A DNA stretch of 6,278 bases from Candidatus Dormiibacterota bacterium. Its GTDB lineage: Bacteria > Chloroflexota > Dormibacteria > UBA8260. Positions within the stretch are counted from its first letter, which is position 1; each line of letters begins with the position of its first letter. Positions 1-5,174 of the stretch are shown piece by piece. Below the pieces are notes generated by a model that made no database searches, was not told the DNA's origin, and was given only the letters and a program-made list of their open reading frames with translations. Location of the stretch: contig CATPBU010000006.1 in assembly GCA_955652455.1 (NCBI GenBank), positions 1 through 6,278 of the forward strand, given 5' to 3'. A program made the translations under genes and the position numbers.

Positions 1-1065
1 ACCCTACGGTCGCCCAGCAATGTTCTCGGCTGCGCCAACTCGGGCACGACGATGCGGTTGATGGCCGGTGTGCTCGCCGCCCACGATCTCAGCGCCACCC
101 TCGACGGCGACGACTCGCTGCGACGGCGACCGATGGAGCGAGTCGCCGGGCCGATGAACGCTATCGGCGCGGTCGTGACCACCACCGACGGCCACGCACC
201 AATGCAGATCATCGGCACCCCGGCGCCGGCGGGCCTCGAGCACAGGCTCGAGGTGGCCAGCGCGCAGGTGAAGTCGGCCATCCTCCTGGCCGGGCTCAAT
301 GCGCACGGTCCGACCGTCGTGCATGAGCCGCTGCCGACGCGCGACCACACCGAGCGTTTGCTGCACGCATGCGGTGCCGATCTGACCAGCGACGGCGCGG
401 CGATCACCCTGCACCCTGAGCCACTCGATCCGTTCGGCATCACGATCCCTGGCGACATCAGCTCGGCAGCATTCTTTCTGGCACTGGCCGCGGCGCGGCC
501 CGGCTGGCGGGTGCGCTGCCTCGGCGTCGGGGTCAACCCCGGGCGCACCGGCATCCTCGATGTGCTTGCCGCCATGGGTGCGGCTGTCGAGGTGGAGGAG
601 GGGCGGATGGCGGCCGATGTCGAGCCGCTTGGCGACGTGAGCGTCACCGGCGCACCGTTGCACGGTGTCACCGTCCACCCCGACCTGGTGCCGCGATGCA
701 TCGATGAGCTGCCCGCGGTCGCCGTCGTGGCCACGCAGGCCGAGGGTCGCACCCAGATCCACGGAGCCGGCGAGCTGCGCCACAAGGAATCAGATCGCCT
801 TGGCGCGTTGGTGACGGGCCTGCGTGCGCTCGGGGCGTCGGTCGAGGAGATTCCCGAAGGACTGGTCATCGATGGCCCGGTGCGGCTCCACTCGGCGCGG
901 CTCGACGCCGCCGGCGATCACCGGCTGGCGATGGCCTGGACGATCGCCGCCGCGTTGGTTGCGCCCGACGACGGCGAGTCGGTCATCGACGGCGCCGGCT
1001 GCGTCGCGGTCTCCTATCCGGGGTTCTTCAACGACCTTGCCGCACTGATCAGCGGATCGCGCTGA
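1..1065 (+). CDS. aroA: 3-phosphoshikimate 1-carboxyvinyltransferase (EPSP synthase), 5'-truncated
   Basis: EPSP synthase joins phosphoenolpyruvate to shikimate 3-phosphate, the sixth step of the cytosolic shikimate pathway to chorismate. The reading frame is open from base 1 and gives 354 residues, ending in TGA; by comparison with the usual ~430 residues, roughly 75-90 N-terminal residues lie outside the window. Visible signatures in order: NSGTTMRLM (fragment residues 13-21), RRRPMERV, ASAQVKSA, RDHTER, GDISSAAFF, NPGRTG, the IDELP aspartate, LRHKESDRL (about bases 774-800) and DHRLAMAW near the C-terminus. The RPM, SAQxK and RxHxE motifs place it in the class II (Bacillus-like) group rather than the E. 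coli-like group. The residues before the NSGTT motif read LGCA, where the family normally has a GN pair, so glycine is replaced by alanine; this lies near the fragment edge. The 3' end overlaps the convergent menA-like gene by 17 bases. Identification is very secure. Confidence 0.97.
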   Translation, partial: TLRSPSNVLGCANSGTTMRLMAGVLAAHDLSATLDGDDSLRRRPMERVAGPMNAIGAVVTTTDGHAPMQIIGTPAPAGLEHRLEVASAQVKSAILLAGLNAHGPTVVHEPLPTRDHTERLLHACGADLTSDGAAITLHPEPLDPFGITIPGDISSAAFFLALAAARPGWRVRCLGVGVNPGRTGILDVLAAMGAAVEVEEGRMAADVEPLGDVSVTGAPLHGVTVHPDLVPRCIDELPAVAVVATQAEGRTQIHGAGELRHKESDRLGALVTGLRALGASVEEIPEGLVIDGPVRLHSARLDAAGDHRLAMAWTIAAALVAPDDGESVIDGAGCVAVSYPGFFNDLAALISGSR

Positions 1066-1954
1066 GCACGAAGCCGAGGCTGAGGGCGAATCCGGTGAGC
1101 ATGTGCAGCTGCACACACTCGATCAACCGCATCGTCCAGCCCCGGGCGTCGAGCCCACGATGTGCGCGCACCGCGGCACGCACCGCCAGGGCGGCGGGCA
1201 CGACAACGGCGAGGCACCACCAGGGCAGGGAGCGGGTGATGAACCCGCCCGCCAGAACCACCGGGACGGCGATGAGCAGGACCCTGAACTCGATGACGAC
1301 GCCATCTTCGGAGAGGCGGGTTGCCAGCGTCCGCTTGCCCACGGCCGCGTCGTGGCTGCGGTCGCGAGCATTGTTGGCGTGCAGGATGCTCGCGGTCAGC
1401 AGGGCGAGGGCGGCCCCTGCCCACCACACCGAGTTCGGCACCGCCGAAGTCTGGGCAGCCGCGGTGCCCCAGACGATGCCAACCCCCATCGGCAGCCCCG
1501 AGGCCGCTTCGCCGAGCGGACGGTAGGCGAGCCGCAAGGGCGGGGCCGTGTAGGCCCAGCCGACGGCGATGGCCAGGCCGCCGACGAGAAGCAGGCCGGG
1601 GCGATCCGAGCCCAAGGCGAGGCTCAACCCGAGGACCGCCGCGGCCGCGAAGAGGACGGTCGCGATGATCCGCGCCTGCGCGGCGTTGATCCAGTGGAGG
1701 CGCATCGCCTGCGATGCCCCCGAGGTGGTCTCGTCATCGGCACCGGAGAGTGAGTCCTCCGCATCGTTGAGGACGTTGGTGCCGGCCTGGAGCAGCACCA
1801 CCAGCAGCAGACAGCCCAGGGCGAGCAGCGGCTGAACTGTGCGCTGCGGCACCAGCGCCGTGGTGCCCACCACCGAGCTGACCGCTGCGACGGTCAGCGA
1901 TCGCGGACGAACGCTCTCCCACAGGACGGCCAGAGGTCGCGGCCGGGCGGCCAT
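1049..1954 (-). CDS. menA: UbiA-family prenyltransferase, probable 1,4-dihydroxy-2-naphthoate polyprenyltransferase (MenA)
   Basis: MenA is an integral membrane enzyme that prenylates 1,4-dihydroxy-2-naphthoate with loss of CO2 to make demethylmenaquinol. The 301-residue product has the UbiA layout: a first Asp-rich motif NVLNDAEDSLSGADD (residues 60-74), YTAPPLRLAYRPLGE (135-149), and a second Asp-rich motif NNARDRSHDAAVGKRTLA (194-211), whose NNxRD...D...GKRTLA form is typical of MenA. Hydrophobic stretches near residues 22-58, 98-134, 154-192, 225-262 and 286-299 fit about eight to nine membrane helices. I chose the ATG at 1954, 11 bases after the upstream gene ends. An in-frame GTG at 1969 would give five more residues and a GTGA overlap with that gene's stop; neither start has a strong ribosome site. 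An upstream in-frame extension to 2194 only reads through the preceding gene. No other men gene is visible, so a different aromatic prenyl acceptor remains possible. Confidence 0.9.
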   Translation of the reverse strand: MAARPRPLAVLWESVRPRSLTVAAVSSVVGTTALVPQRTVQPLLALGCLLLVVLLQAGTNVLNDAEDSLSGADDETTSGASQAMRLHWINAAQARIIATVLFAAAAVLGLSLALGSDRPGLLLVGGLAIAVGWAYTAPPLRLAYRPLGEAASGLPMGVGIVWGTAAAQTSAVPNSVWWAGAALALLTASILHANNARDRSHDAAVGKRTLATRLSEDGVVIEFRVLLIAVPVVLAGGFITRSLPWWCLAVVVPAALAVRAAVRAHRGLDARGWTMRLIECVQLHMLTGFALSLGFVLSAIR

Positions 1955-1965
1955 CCGGGCCAGAT

Positions 1966-2412
1966 TCACTCGAAATGGAGTCGGAGAGGCGGACTGCCGA
2001 TTGCCTCGACGACCTTGAGGTCGCGCACCTCGATGATCACCGGGTGCACCGGTAAGCGGTCGACGAACTGCCGGGCGCCGGGCGCGTGGGCGACGAGCCT
2101 GCGGAAGATCTCCAGCCGGCCGGCGTCGTCCACCTCGGCGCGGTGGGCTGAACCGCTGCCCTGGATCCACCGCGACGGGTTCCCCGGCGAGCACACGAAC
2201 GCAACCCGCGGGTCGGCGGCGAGGTCAGCGGCCTTGCGCGACCCGTCGAGGACGGCGGCGAGGAGGCGGATGCGGTCGCCGTCGATCTCCGGCGCGAAGA
2301 AGACACCGGCCACGTGCGGCCCTGCCTCGCTGACGGTGGCGAGCGCGGTGGTGTCGTAGGCACGTAGGGCCCAGAGCGCGCGCTCGAGGTCGCCCCCAGC
2401 GGCTACCCTCAC
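1966..2412 (-). CDS. Pyridoxamine 5'-phosphate oxidase-like (PPOX) FMN-binding split-barrel protein
   Basis: The 148-residue product looks like a small PPOX-fold (split beta-barrel) flavin- or F420-binding protein. An N-terminal helix (residues 8-18) is followed by the strand pattern TTALATVSEAGPHVAGVFFAPEIDGDRIRLL (residues 21-51), then a helix SRKAADLAADPRVAFVC, which is the usual order 'low-substrate strand, cofactor strand, K/R-N-L helix, next strand' of this superfamily. SRWIQGSGSAHRAEV (about residues 80-94) matches the strand carrying the 'v.G.A' element. The C-terminal half contains VIIEVRDLKVVEAI, a final strand pair. The substrate cannot be read from sequence. The start is a GTG at 2412 with only a loose purine-rich stretch upstream. 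It is the first gene of a minus-strand pair and its TGA lies next to the menA start, suggesting co-transcription and perhaps translational coupling. Family-level call is good; function is unknown. Confidence 0.82.
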   Translation of the reverse strand: MRVAAGGDLERALWALRAYDTTALATVSEAGPHVAGVFFAPEIDGDRIRLLAAVLDGSRKAADLAADPRVAFVCSPGNPSRWIQGSGSAHRAEVDDAGRLEIFRRLVAHAPGARQFVDRLPVHPVIIEVRDLKVVEAIGSPPLRLHFE

Positions 2413-2453
2413 CGTCGGCCGCCGCCACCCGCCAGCGCGGGCCAGAGGATCGT

Positions 2454-2484
2454 TCGACAGCGCGGCACGGGATCAGGGTACGAA
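2454..2484 (+). promoter_or_regulatory. Tentative promoter for the O-methyltransferase gene
   Basis: The 111-base gap between the divergent PPOX and O-methyltransferase genes (2413-2523) must hold promoters for both. On the plus strand TCGACA (2454-2459) matches five of six bases of TTGACA, and TACGAA (2479-2484) lies 19 bases downstream. The -10 match is poor and the spacer is long, so this is only a candidate. On the minus strand a TACCCT in the same region could serve the PPOX gene. No clear operator palindrome was found. Confidence 0.22.
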
Positions 2485-2523
2485 AACCATCGCAGCGCAC
2501 GGCTCGTCGGCGGATCACTTCCG

Positions 2524-3183
2524 ATGAGCCCGAAGAGCTTCCTTCTCAGCGAGGCGATCCACCGCTACATCGTCGAGCATTCACTGGCGCTCGATGATGT
2601 GCAGCACTCGTTGATTGAGCAGACGGCAGCCTTGGGTGACGTCAGCGGTATGCAGATCGCGCCCGAGCAGGGTGCGTTCCTCACCGTGCTGACAGCCGCC
2701 ATTGGCGTGCAGAACGCCGTCGAGGTCGGAACCTTCACGGGTTACTCTGCGCTCTGCATCGCGCGCGGGCTGGCGCCGGGCGGCCGCCTGATCTGCTGCG
2801 ACGTGAACGAGGAATGGACCGCGATCGGGCGCCGCCACTGGGCCGCGGCGGGCGTTGCCGACCGCATCGATCTGCGCATCGGTCCCGCCTCGGAAACGCT
2901 GCGCAGCCTGGATGAGTCGCCGTCGATCGATCTGGCGTTCATCGACGCCGACAAGCGCGGCTACCGCGATTACGCGGAGCAGCTGATCCCGCGATTGCGT
3001 CCCAGCGGGTTGCTGCTGGTGGACAACGTGCTCTGGAGCGGCAAGGTGATCGAGGCCGACGCCGACGGTGACGTGGATGGCGCCCACATCCGTGCGTTCA
3101 ACGACTGGCTGGCCGGCAACGACGCCGTGGACAGCGTCATTCTGCCGATCGCCGACGGTCTGACCCTGGCGCGCCGCAGGTAG
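2524..3183 (+). CDS. SAM-dependent class I O-methyltransferase (CCoAOMT/COMT-like, Methyltransf_3 family)
   Basis: The 219-residue protein transfers a methyl group from S-adenosylmethionine, in this family usually to a hydroxyl of a catechol-like substrate in a metal-dependent way. Visible elements: an N-terminal helical substrate cap (residues 6-36), SGMQIAPEQGAFL (41-53), SAM motif I EVGTFTGYS (67-75), the ribose-binding acidic residue in CCDVNEE (D93), the metal-site FIDADK (D141, with K144), and VDNVLWSG (D167, N168, W171). The D141/D167/N168 set corresponds to the divalent-metal ligands of catechol O-methyltransferases. The C-terminus ADGLTLARRR is the standard ending. Length is normal for bacterial members (about 215-225). 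The ATG at 2524 starts the conserved region at the expected distance. It is transcribed alone, divergent from the PPOX-menA pair and convergent with the glycosylase gene. The natural substrate cannot be told; the bacterial family is large and mostly uncharacterised. Confidence 0.93.
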   Translation: MSPKSFLLSEAIHRYIVEHSLALDDVQHSLIEQTAALGDVSGMQIAPEQGAFLTVLTAAIGVQNAVEVGTFTGYSALCIARGLAPGGRLICCDVNEEWTAIGRRHWAAAGVADRIDLRIGPASETLRSLDESPSIDLAFIDADKRGYRDYAEQLIPRLRPSGLLLVDNVLWSGKVIEADADGDVDGAHIRAFNDWLAGNDAVDSVILPIADGLTLARRR

Positions 3184-3208
3184 CCCCACGCGGCCTGCCG
3201 CGTGGGGC
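3183..3208. terminator. Bidirectional hairpin terminator between convergent genes
   Basis: A perfect inverted repeat has arms ccccacgcgg (3184-3193) and ccgcgtgggg (3198-3207) around the tetraloop cctg. It extends to 11 pairs by pairing the last G of the TAG stop (3183) with C3208. It fills the whole 25-base gap between the O-methyltransferase stop and the convergent glycosylase stop (3209-3211, TAG on the minus strand). There is no U-tract on either side, so it is not a canonical E. coli-type intrinsic terminator. GC-rich stems without a T-run are common 3' ends in high-GC bacteria, and the position supports service to both genes. Confidence 0.75.
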
Positions 3209-4069
3209 CTATCGCAGGAGGCGGCTGAGCCGGCGGTCGGCAAGGATCCTGCCGTGGGTTTGGCACGTCGGGCAGTACTGGAAGGACCGCGTCGAGAGCG
3301 ACACCTCGCGGATGGTGTCCGCGCACACCGGGCAGGCCTCACCGGTGCGCCCGTGGACGGACAGGTGCTGTTTCTTGTCGGGCTTGAGCTCGCCGATGTC
3401 GACGCCCGCTGCGCGCTCGACAGCAGCGGCCATGACCGAACGCAGGGCGGAGTACAGTCGTCCGACCTCATCGCCGGTCAGAGCGGTCGCTTGACGGAAC
3501 GGCGAAATGCCGGCGGCATGAAGCACCTCGTCCGAGTAGGCGTTGCCGACCCCGGCGATCAACGACTGATCGGCGAGAACGGTCTTCAGCTGCCCGCGTC
3601 TCTGACCCAACAGCTCGGCAAGGCGCGCACAGTCGAGCGAGGCGTCGAGGACGTCGACGCCCAAACGGGCGATGCCGGGAACGTCGGTCGCCGGGTGACG
3701 CACGACGTAGACGGCGAGGCGCTTTTCCGTTCCCTGTTCGGTGATGTCGATGCCGGCGCCGCCCTCGAGCTGAAGCTGCAGGGCCAAGGGGCCGCGGAGG
3801 CTGGCACGAGCCTCGGTGAGGCGCTCGCGCCAGCGGATCCAGCCAGCGCGCGCAAGATGCACCACCAGGTGCAGCTCACCGGCTGTCATGTCGAGGAACT
3901 TGCCGTGGCGCGACCAACCGTCGACCGACGCCCCCACCAGCGCCTGGAGCGGCGGGTCGTAGGTCTTGAGGGCACCGACTGAGCGGAGCCTGGCGGCGGT
4001 GATCAACCGGCCACGCATGCGCTCGGTCAGGCCGGCGGCGATGGCGGTGACCTCAGGGAGCTCGGGCAT
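3209..4069 (-). CDS. Fpg/Nei-family DNA glycosylase/AP lyase
   Basis: This base-excision-repair enzyme family removes oxidised bases and nicks the resulting abasic site. The 286-residue protein begins MPELPEV, so after Met removal it exposes the catalytic Pro with the adjacent catalytic Glu (E3). K57 in RHGKFLD matches the conserved Fpg lysine. The helix-two-turn-helix is QLKTVLADQSLIAGVGNAYSDEVLHAAGISP (about 160-190). The C-terminal zinc finger is C246-x2-C249-x16-C266-x2-C269, with R261 in the finger loop. The start at 4069 is fixed by MPELPEV; the longer open frame upstream to 4369 is antisense to the next gene. Compared with E. coli Fpg, the void-filling residues differ: M74 is R74 (HLARAG), and the RRF of the DPRRFG loop aligns with K116-R117-L118 in TEKRLAV. 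This matches a distinct actinobacterial-type subgroup whose lesion preference I cannot infer. It lies divergent from the Nudix-like gene. Confidence 0.93.
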   Translation of the reverse strand: MPELPEVTAIAAGLTERMRGRLITAARLRSVGALKTYDPPLQALVGASVDGWSRHGKFLDMTAGELHLVVHLARAGWIRWRERLTEARASLRGPLALQLQLEGGAGIDITEQGTEKRLAVYVVRHPATDVPGIARLGVDVLDASLDCARLAELLGQRRGQLKTVLADQSLIAGVGNAYSDEVLHAAGISPFRQATALTGDEVGRLYSALRSVMAAAVERAAGVDIGELKPDKKQHLSVHGRTGEACPVCADTIREVSLSTRSFQYCPTCQTHGRILADRRLSRLLR

Positions 4070-4115
4070 GGCCCCATGGTGGCGCAGCCCGTCCCGGCAT
4101 GGCAGCGCGCCCACG

Positions 4116-4121
4116 TAGAAT
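4116..4121 (+). promoter_or_regulatory. Candidate -10 element for the Nudix-like gene
   Basis: TAGAAT matches TATAAT at five of six positions and lies in the 70-base gap between the divergent glycosylase and Nudix-like genes (4070-4139). Transcription would start around 4128, giving a leader of about 12 bases before the ATG at 4140, with GAGG at 4133-4136 as a tight ribosome site. No recognisable -35 box is found 16-19 bases upstream. The gap must also carry the glycosylase promoter, which I could not identify. Confidence 0.35.
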
Positions 4122-4139
4122 TCCACGACCTTGAGGCCG

Positions 4140-4847
4140 ATGGTCGATGCGCCAGCCGAGCGCACAGACACGCCCGCGCGCCGCCGAGTCGCGGCCTCGC
4201 CGTCGCCTGAGGACGTTCTCTGCGTGCCCCGGACGACAATCTTTCCCGACGGCGCCTGGCACGGCTTGGTCACTGGTGGACTGGAACGCGTGCTCCGCAC
4301 CATCCGCGCGGCTTCGGAGTACCGGCCGAGGCACCTGGTCGAGGACGACCCGTCGATGCAGCAGATCATCCCCTACTGCGTCGTGCATCATCCTCACGAC
4401 GGCACCTATCTGCTCACCCGGAGGCTGCGACGCTCGAGCGAGCGGCGCCTACATCACCTCTACTCACTGGGCGTCGGCGGCCATATCAACCCGGGGGACG
4501 GGGCCGGCGGCGATCCCCTGGTCGGTGGCCTGGAGAGAGAGTGGGCGGAGGAGGTGGTGTGTGCGTCAACAGCCACCGCCCGCCTGGTGGCGATGCTCAA
4601 CGACGACACCACCCCGGTGTCGCGCGTGCACCTCGGCCTCGTCTTCCTGGTCGAGCCCGTCGTGGCAACCACGTCGGTGCGCGAGACCCACAAGCTCGAG
4701 GGGGAAAGCCTGCTGCTCGCCGACATGCGTCGTCATTACCTGAGCATGGAGTCGTGGTCGCAGCTGGTGTTCGACGATTTGGTGGGAGGCGCCGCCAAAC
4801 GCGCCGAGCGCAGCCCCTTGACTGTGGAGCTACCTGCGGCTTACTGA
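4140..4847 (+). CDS. Nudix-like hydrolase (predicted phosphoesterase), divergent Nudix box
   Basis: The 235-residue protein resembles a Nudix-fold subfamily often annotated as 'predicted phosphoesterase'. EDVLCVPRTTIF (residues 24-35) is an N-terminal element of that group. It is followed by the core IIPYCVVHHPHDGTYLLTRR (76-95), then LYSLGVGGHINPGDG (108-121) and the Nudix helix GGLEREWAEEVV (129-140), with the catalytic/metal-binding R133-E134-x2-E137-E138. Downstream LNDDTTPVSRVHLGLVF (153-169) is the usual second conserved block. The canonical box Gx5Ex7REUxEExGU is only partly kept: the first Glu position appears to be Asp (D125) and the last Gly is Val (V140). I chose ATG 4140; a TTG at 4131 would add three residues, and the first ~22 residues are unconserved-looking, so a later start is possible. 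Its substrate is not predictable. It is divergent from the glycosylase and 42 bases upstream of the cysO-like gene. Confidence 0.82.
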   Translation: MVDAPAERTDTPARRRVAASPSPEDVLCVPRTTIFPDGAWHGLVTGGLERVLRTIRAASEYRPRHLVEDDPSMQQIIPYCVVHHPHDGTYLLTRRLRRSSERRLHHLYSLGVGGHINPGDGAGGDPLVGGLEREWAEEVVCASTATARLVAMLNDDTTPVSRVHLGLVFLVEPVVATTSVRETHKLEGESLLLADMRRHYLSMESWSQLVFDDLVGGAAKRAERSPLTVELPAAY

Positions 4848-4877
4848 GGCGACCGCGGAGCGTCGGCGAGGCGCCGG

Positions 4878-4883
4878 TATACT
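4878..4883 (+). promoter_or_regulatory. -10 box positioned for leaderless transcription of the cysO-like gene
   Basis: TATACT matches TATAAT at five of six bases and fits the TAnnnT form typical of actinobacterial and deinococcal promoters. It ends exactly six bases before the ATG (TATACTcgcgcgATG), so a start site seven bases past the box falls on the A of the start codon. There is no Shine-Dalgarno sequence in the space, which fits a leaderless mRNA. No -35 match is seen 17 bases upstream, which is common for such promoters. The downstream mnmA probably shares this promoter. Confidence 0.65.
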
Positions 4884-4889
4884 CGCGCG

Positions 4890-5165
4890 ATGGCCGTCCG
4901 CATCCGCATCCCTGGTCCGCTGCGCCGCCTTTGTGGCGGCGAGTCAGAGGTCACCGTCGAGGGCGACACGGTGTCGGCGGCGCTCAGCAATCTTGAGACC
5001 CGCCACCCGGGTTTCCACGACCGCCTCTACGACGCCGATGGGAAGCTCCGCCAGTTCATCAACATCTACGTCAACGATTCCGACATCCGCTTCAGCCAGG
5101 GACTCGACACGCCGGTCGGTGAGCGTGACGAGGTCTCCATCGTCCCGGCCGTCGCCGGCGGCTGA
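4890..5165 (+). CDS. cysO: CysO-like MoaD/ThiS-family sulfur carrier protein
   Basis: This 91-residue protein has the ubiquitin-like beta-grasp pattern and ends in the Gly-Gly tail (PAVAGG) that is activated and converted to a thiocarboxylate in MoaD, ThiS and CysO. Strand VRIRIPGPLRRL (3-14), VTVEGDTVSAALSNLE (21-36), and FINIYVNDSDIRFSQGLDTPV (56-76) followed by DEVSIVPAVAGG (80-91) resemble, from memory, Mycobacterium tuberculosis CysO, including the NIYVNDxDxRFSxGL block. In mycobacteria CysO-thiocarboxylate gives its sulfur to CysM for cysteine synthesis and the protease Mec releases the product. Neither mec nor cysM lies in this window. Instead the stop is 9 bases from the mnmA start, suggesting co-transcription with a tRNA thiolase. 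Start ATG 4890 is supported by the length and by the -10 box six bases upstream. Use in molybdopterin, thiamine or tRNA thiolation rather than cysteine synthesis remains possible. Confidence 0.9.
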   Translation: MAVRIRIPGPLRRLCGGESEVTVEGDTVSAALSNLETRHPGFHDRLYDADGKLRQFINIYVNDSDIRFSQGLDTPVGERDEVSIVPAVAGG

Positions 5166-5174
5166 GCCGCGCCG

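Noticed and set aside
102..130. Short direct repeat of CGACGGCGAC (102-111 and 121-130) within aroA.
   Set aside because: Ten bases in GC-rich coding DNA encoding a normal Asp/Arg-rich segment; no further copies or structure.
4..783. A 259-codon open frame on the minus strand across aroA.
   Set aside because: It is antisense to clear EPSP synthase motifs, is rich in Arg, Gly and His as expected for shadow frames in GC-rich DNA, and has no recognisable domain.
1955..2194. An 80-residue N-terminal extension on the prenyltransferase.
   Set aside because: It is an out-of-frame reading of the PPOX gene, Arg/Pro/Gly-rich, and not part of any UbiA family member.
2508..2523. GGCGGATCACTTCC before the O-methyltransferase start resembles the 3' tail of 16S rRNA (GGATCACCTCC).
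   Set aside because: The match is about a dozen bases with mismatches and no further 16S sequence precedes it; taken as chance. It is also the same sense as rRNA, so it cannot pair as a ribosome site.
2581..3471. A 296-codon minus-strand open frame across the O-methyltransferase gene.
   Set aside because: It runs antisense to the methyltransferase and through the terminator hairpin into the antisense-shifted glycosylase end; composition is that of a shadow frame.
4070..4369. An N-terminal extension of 100 residues on the glycosylase.
   Set aside because: Fpg/Nei enzymes need Pro directly after the initiator Met for catalysis, so MPELPEV at 4069 must be the start; the extension is antisense to the Nudix-like gene.
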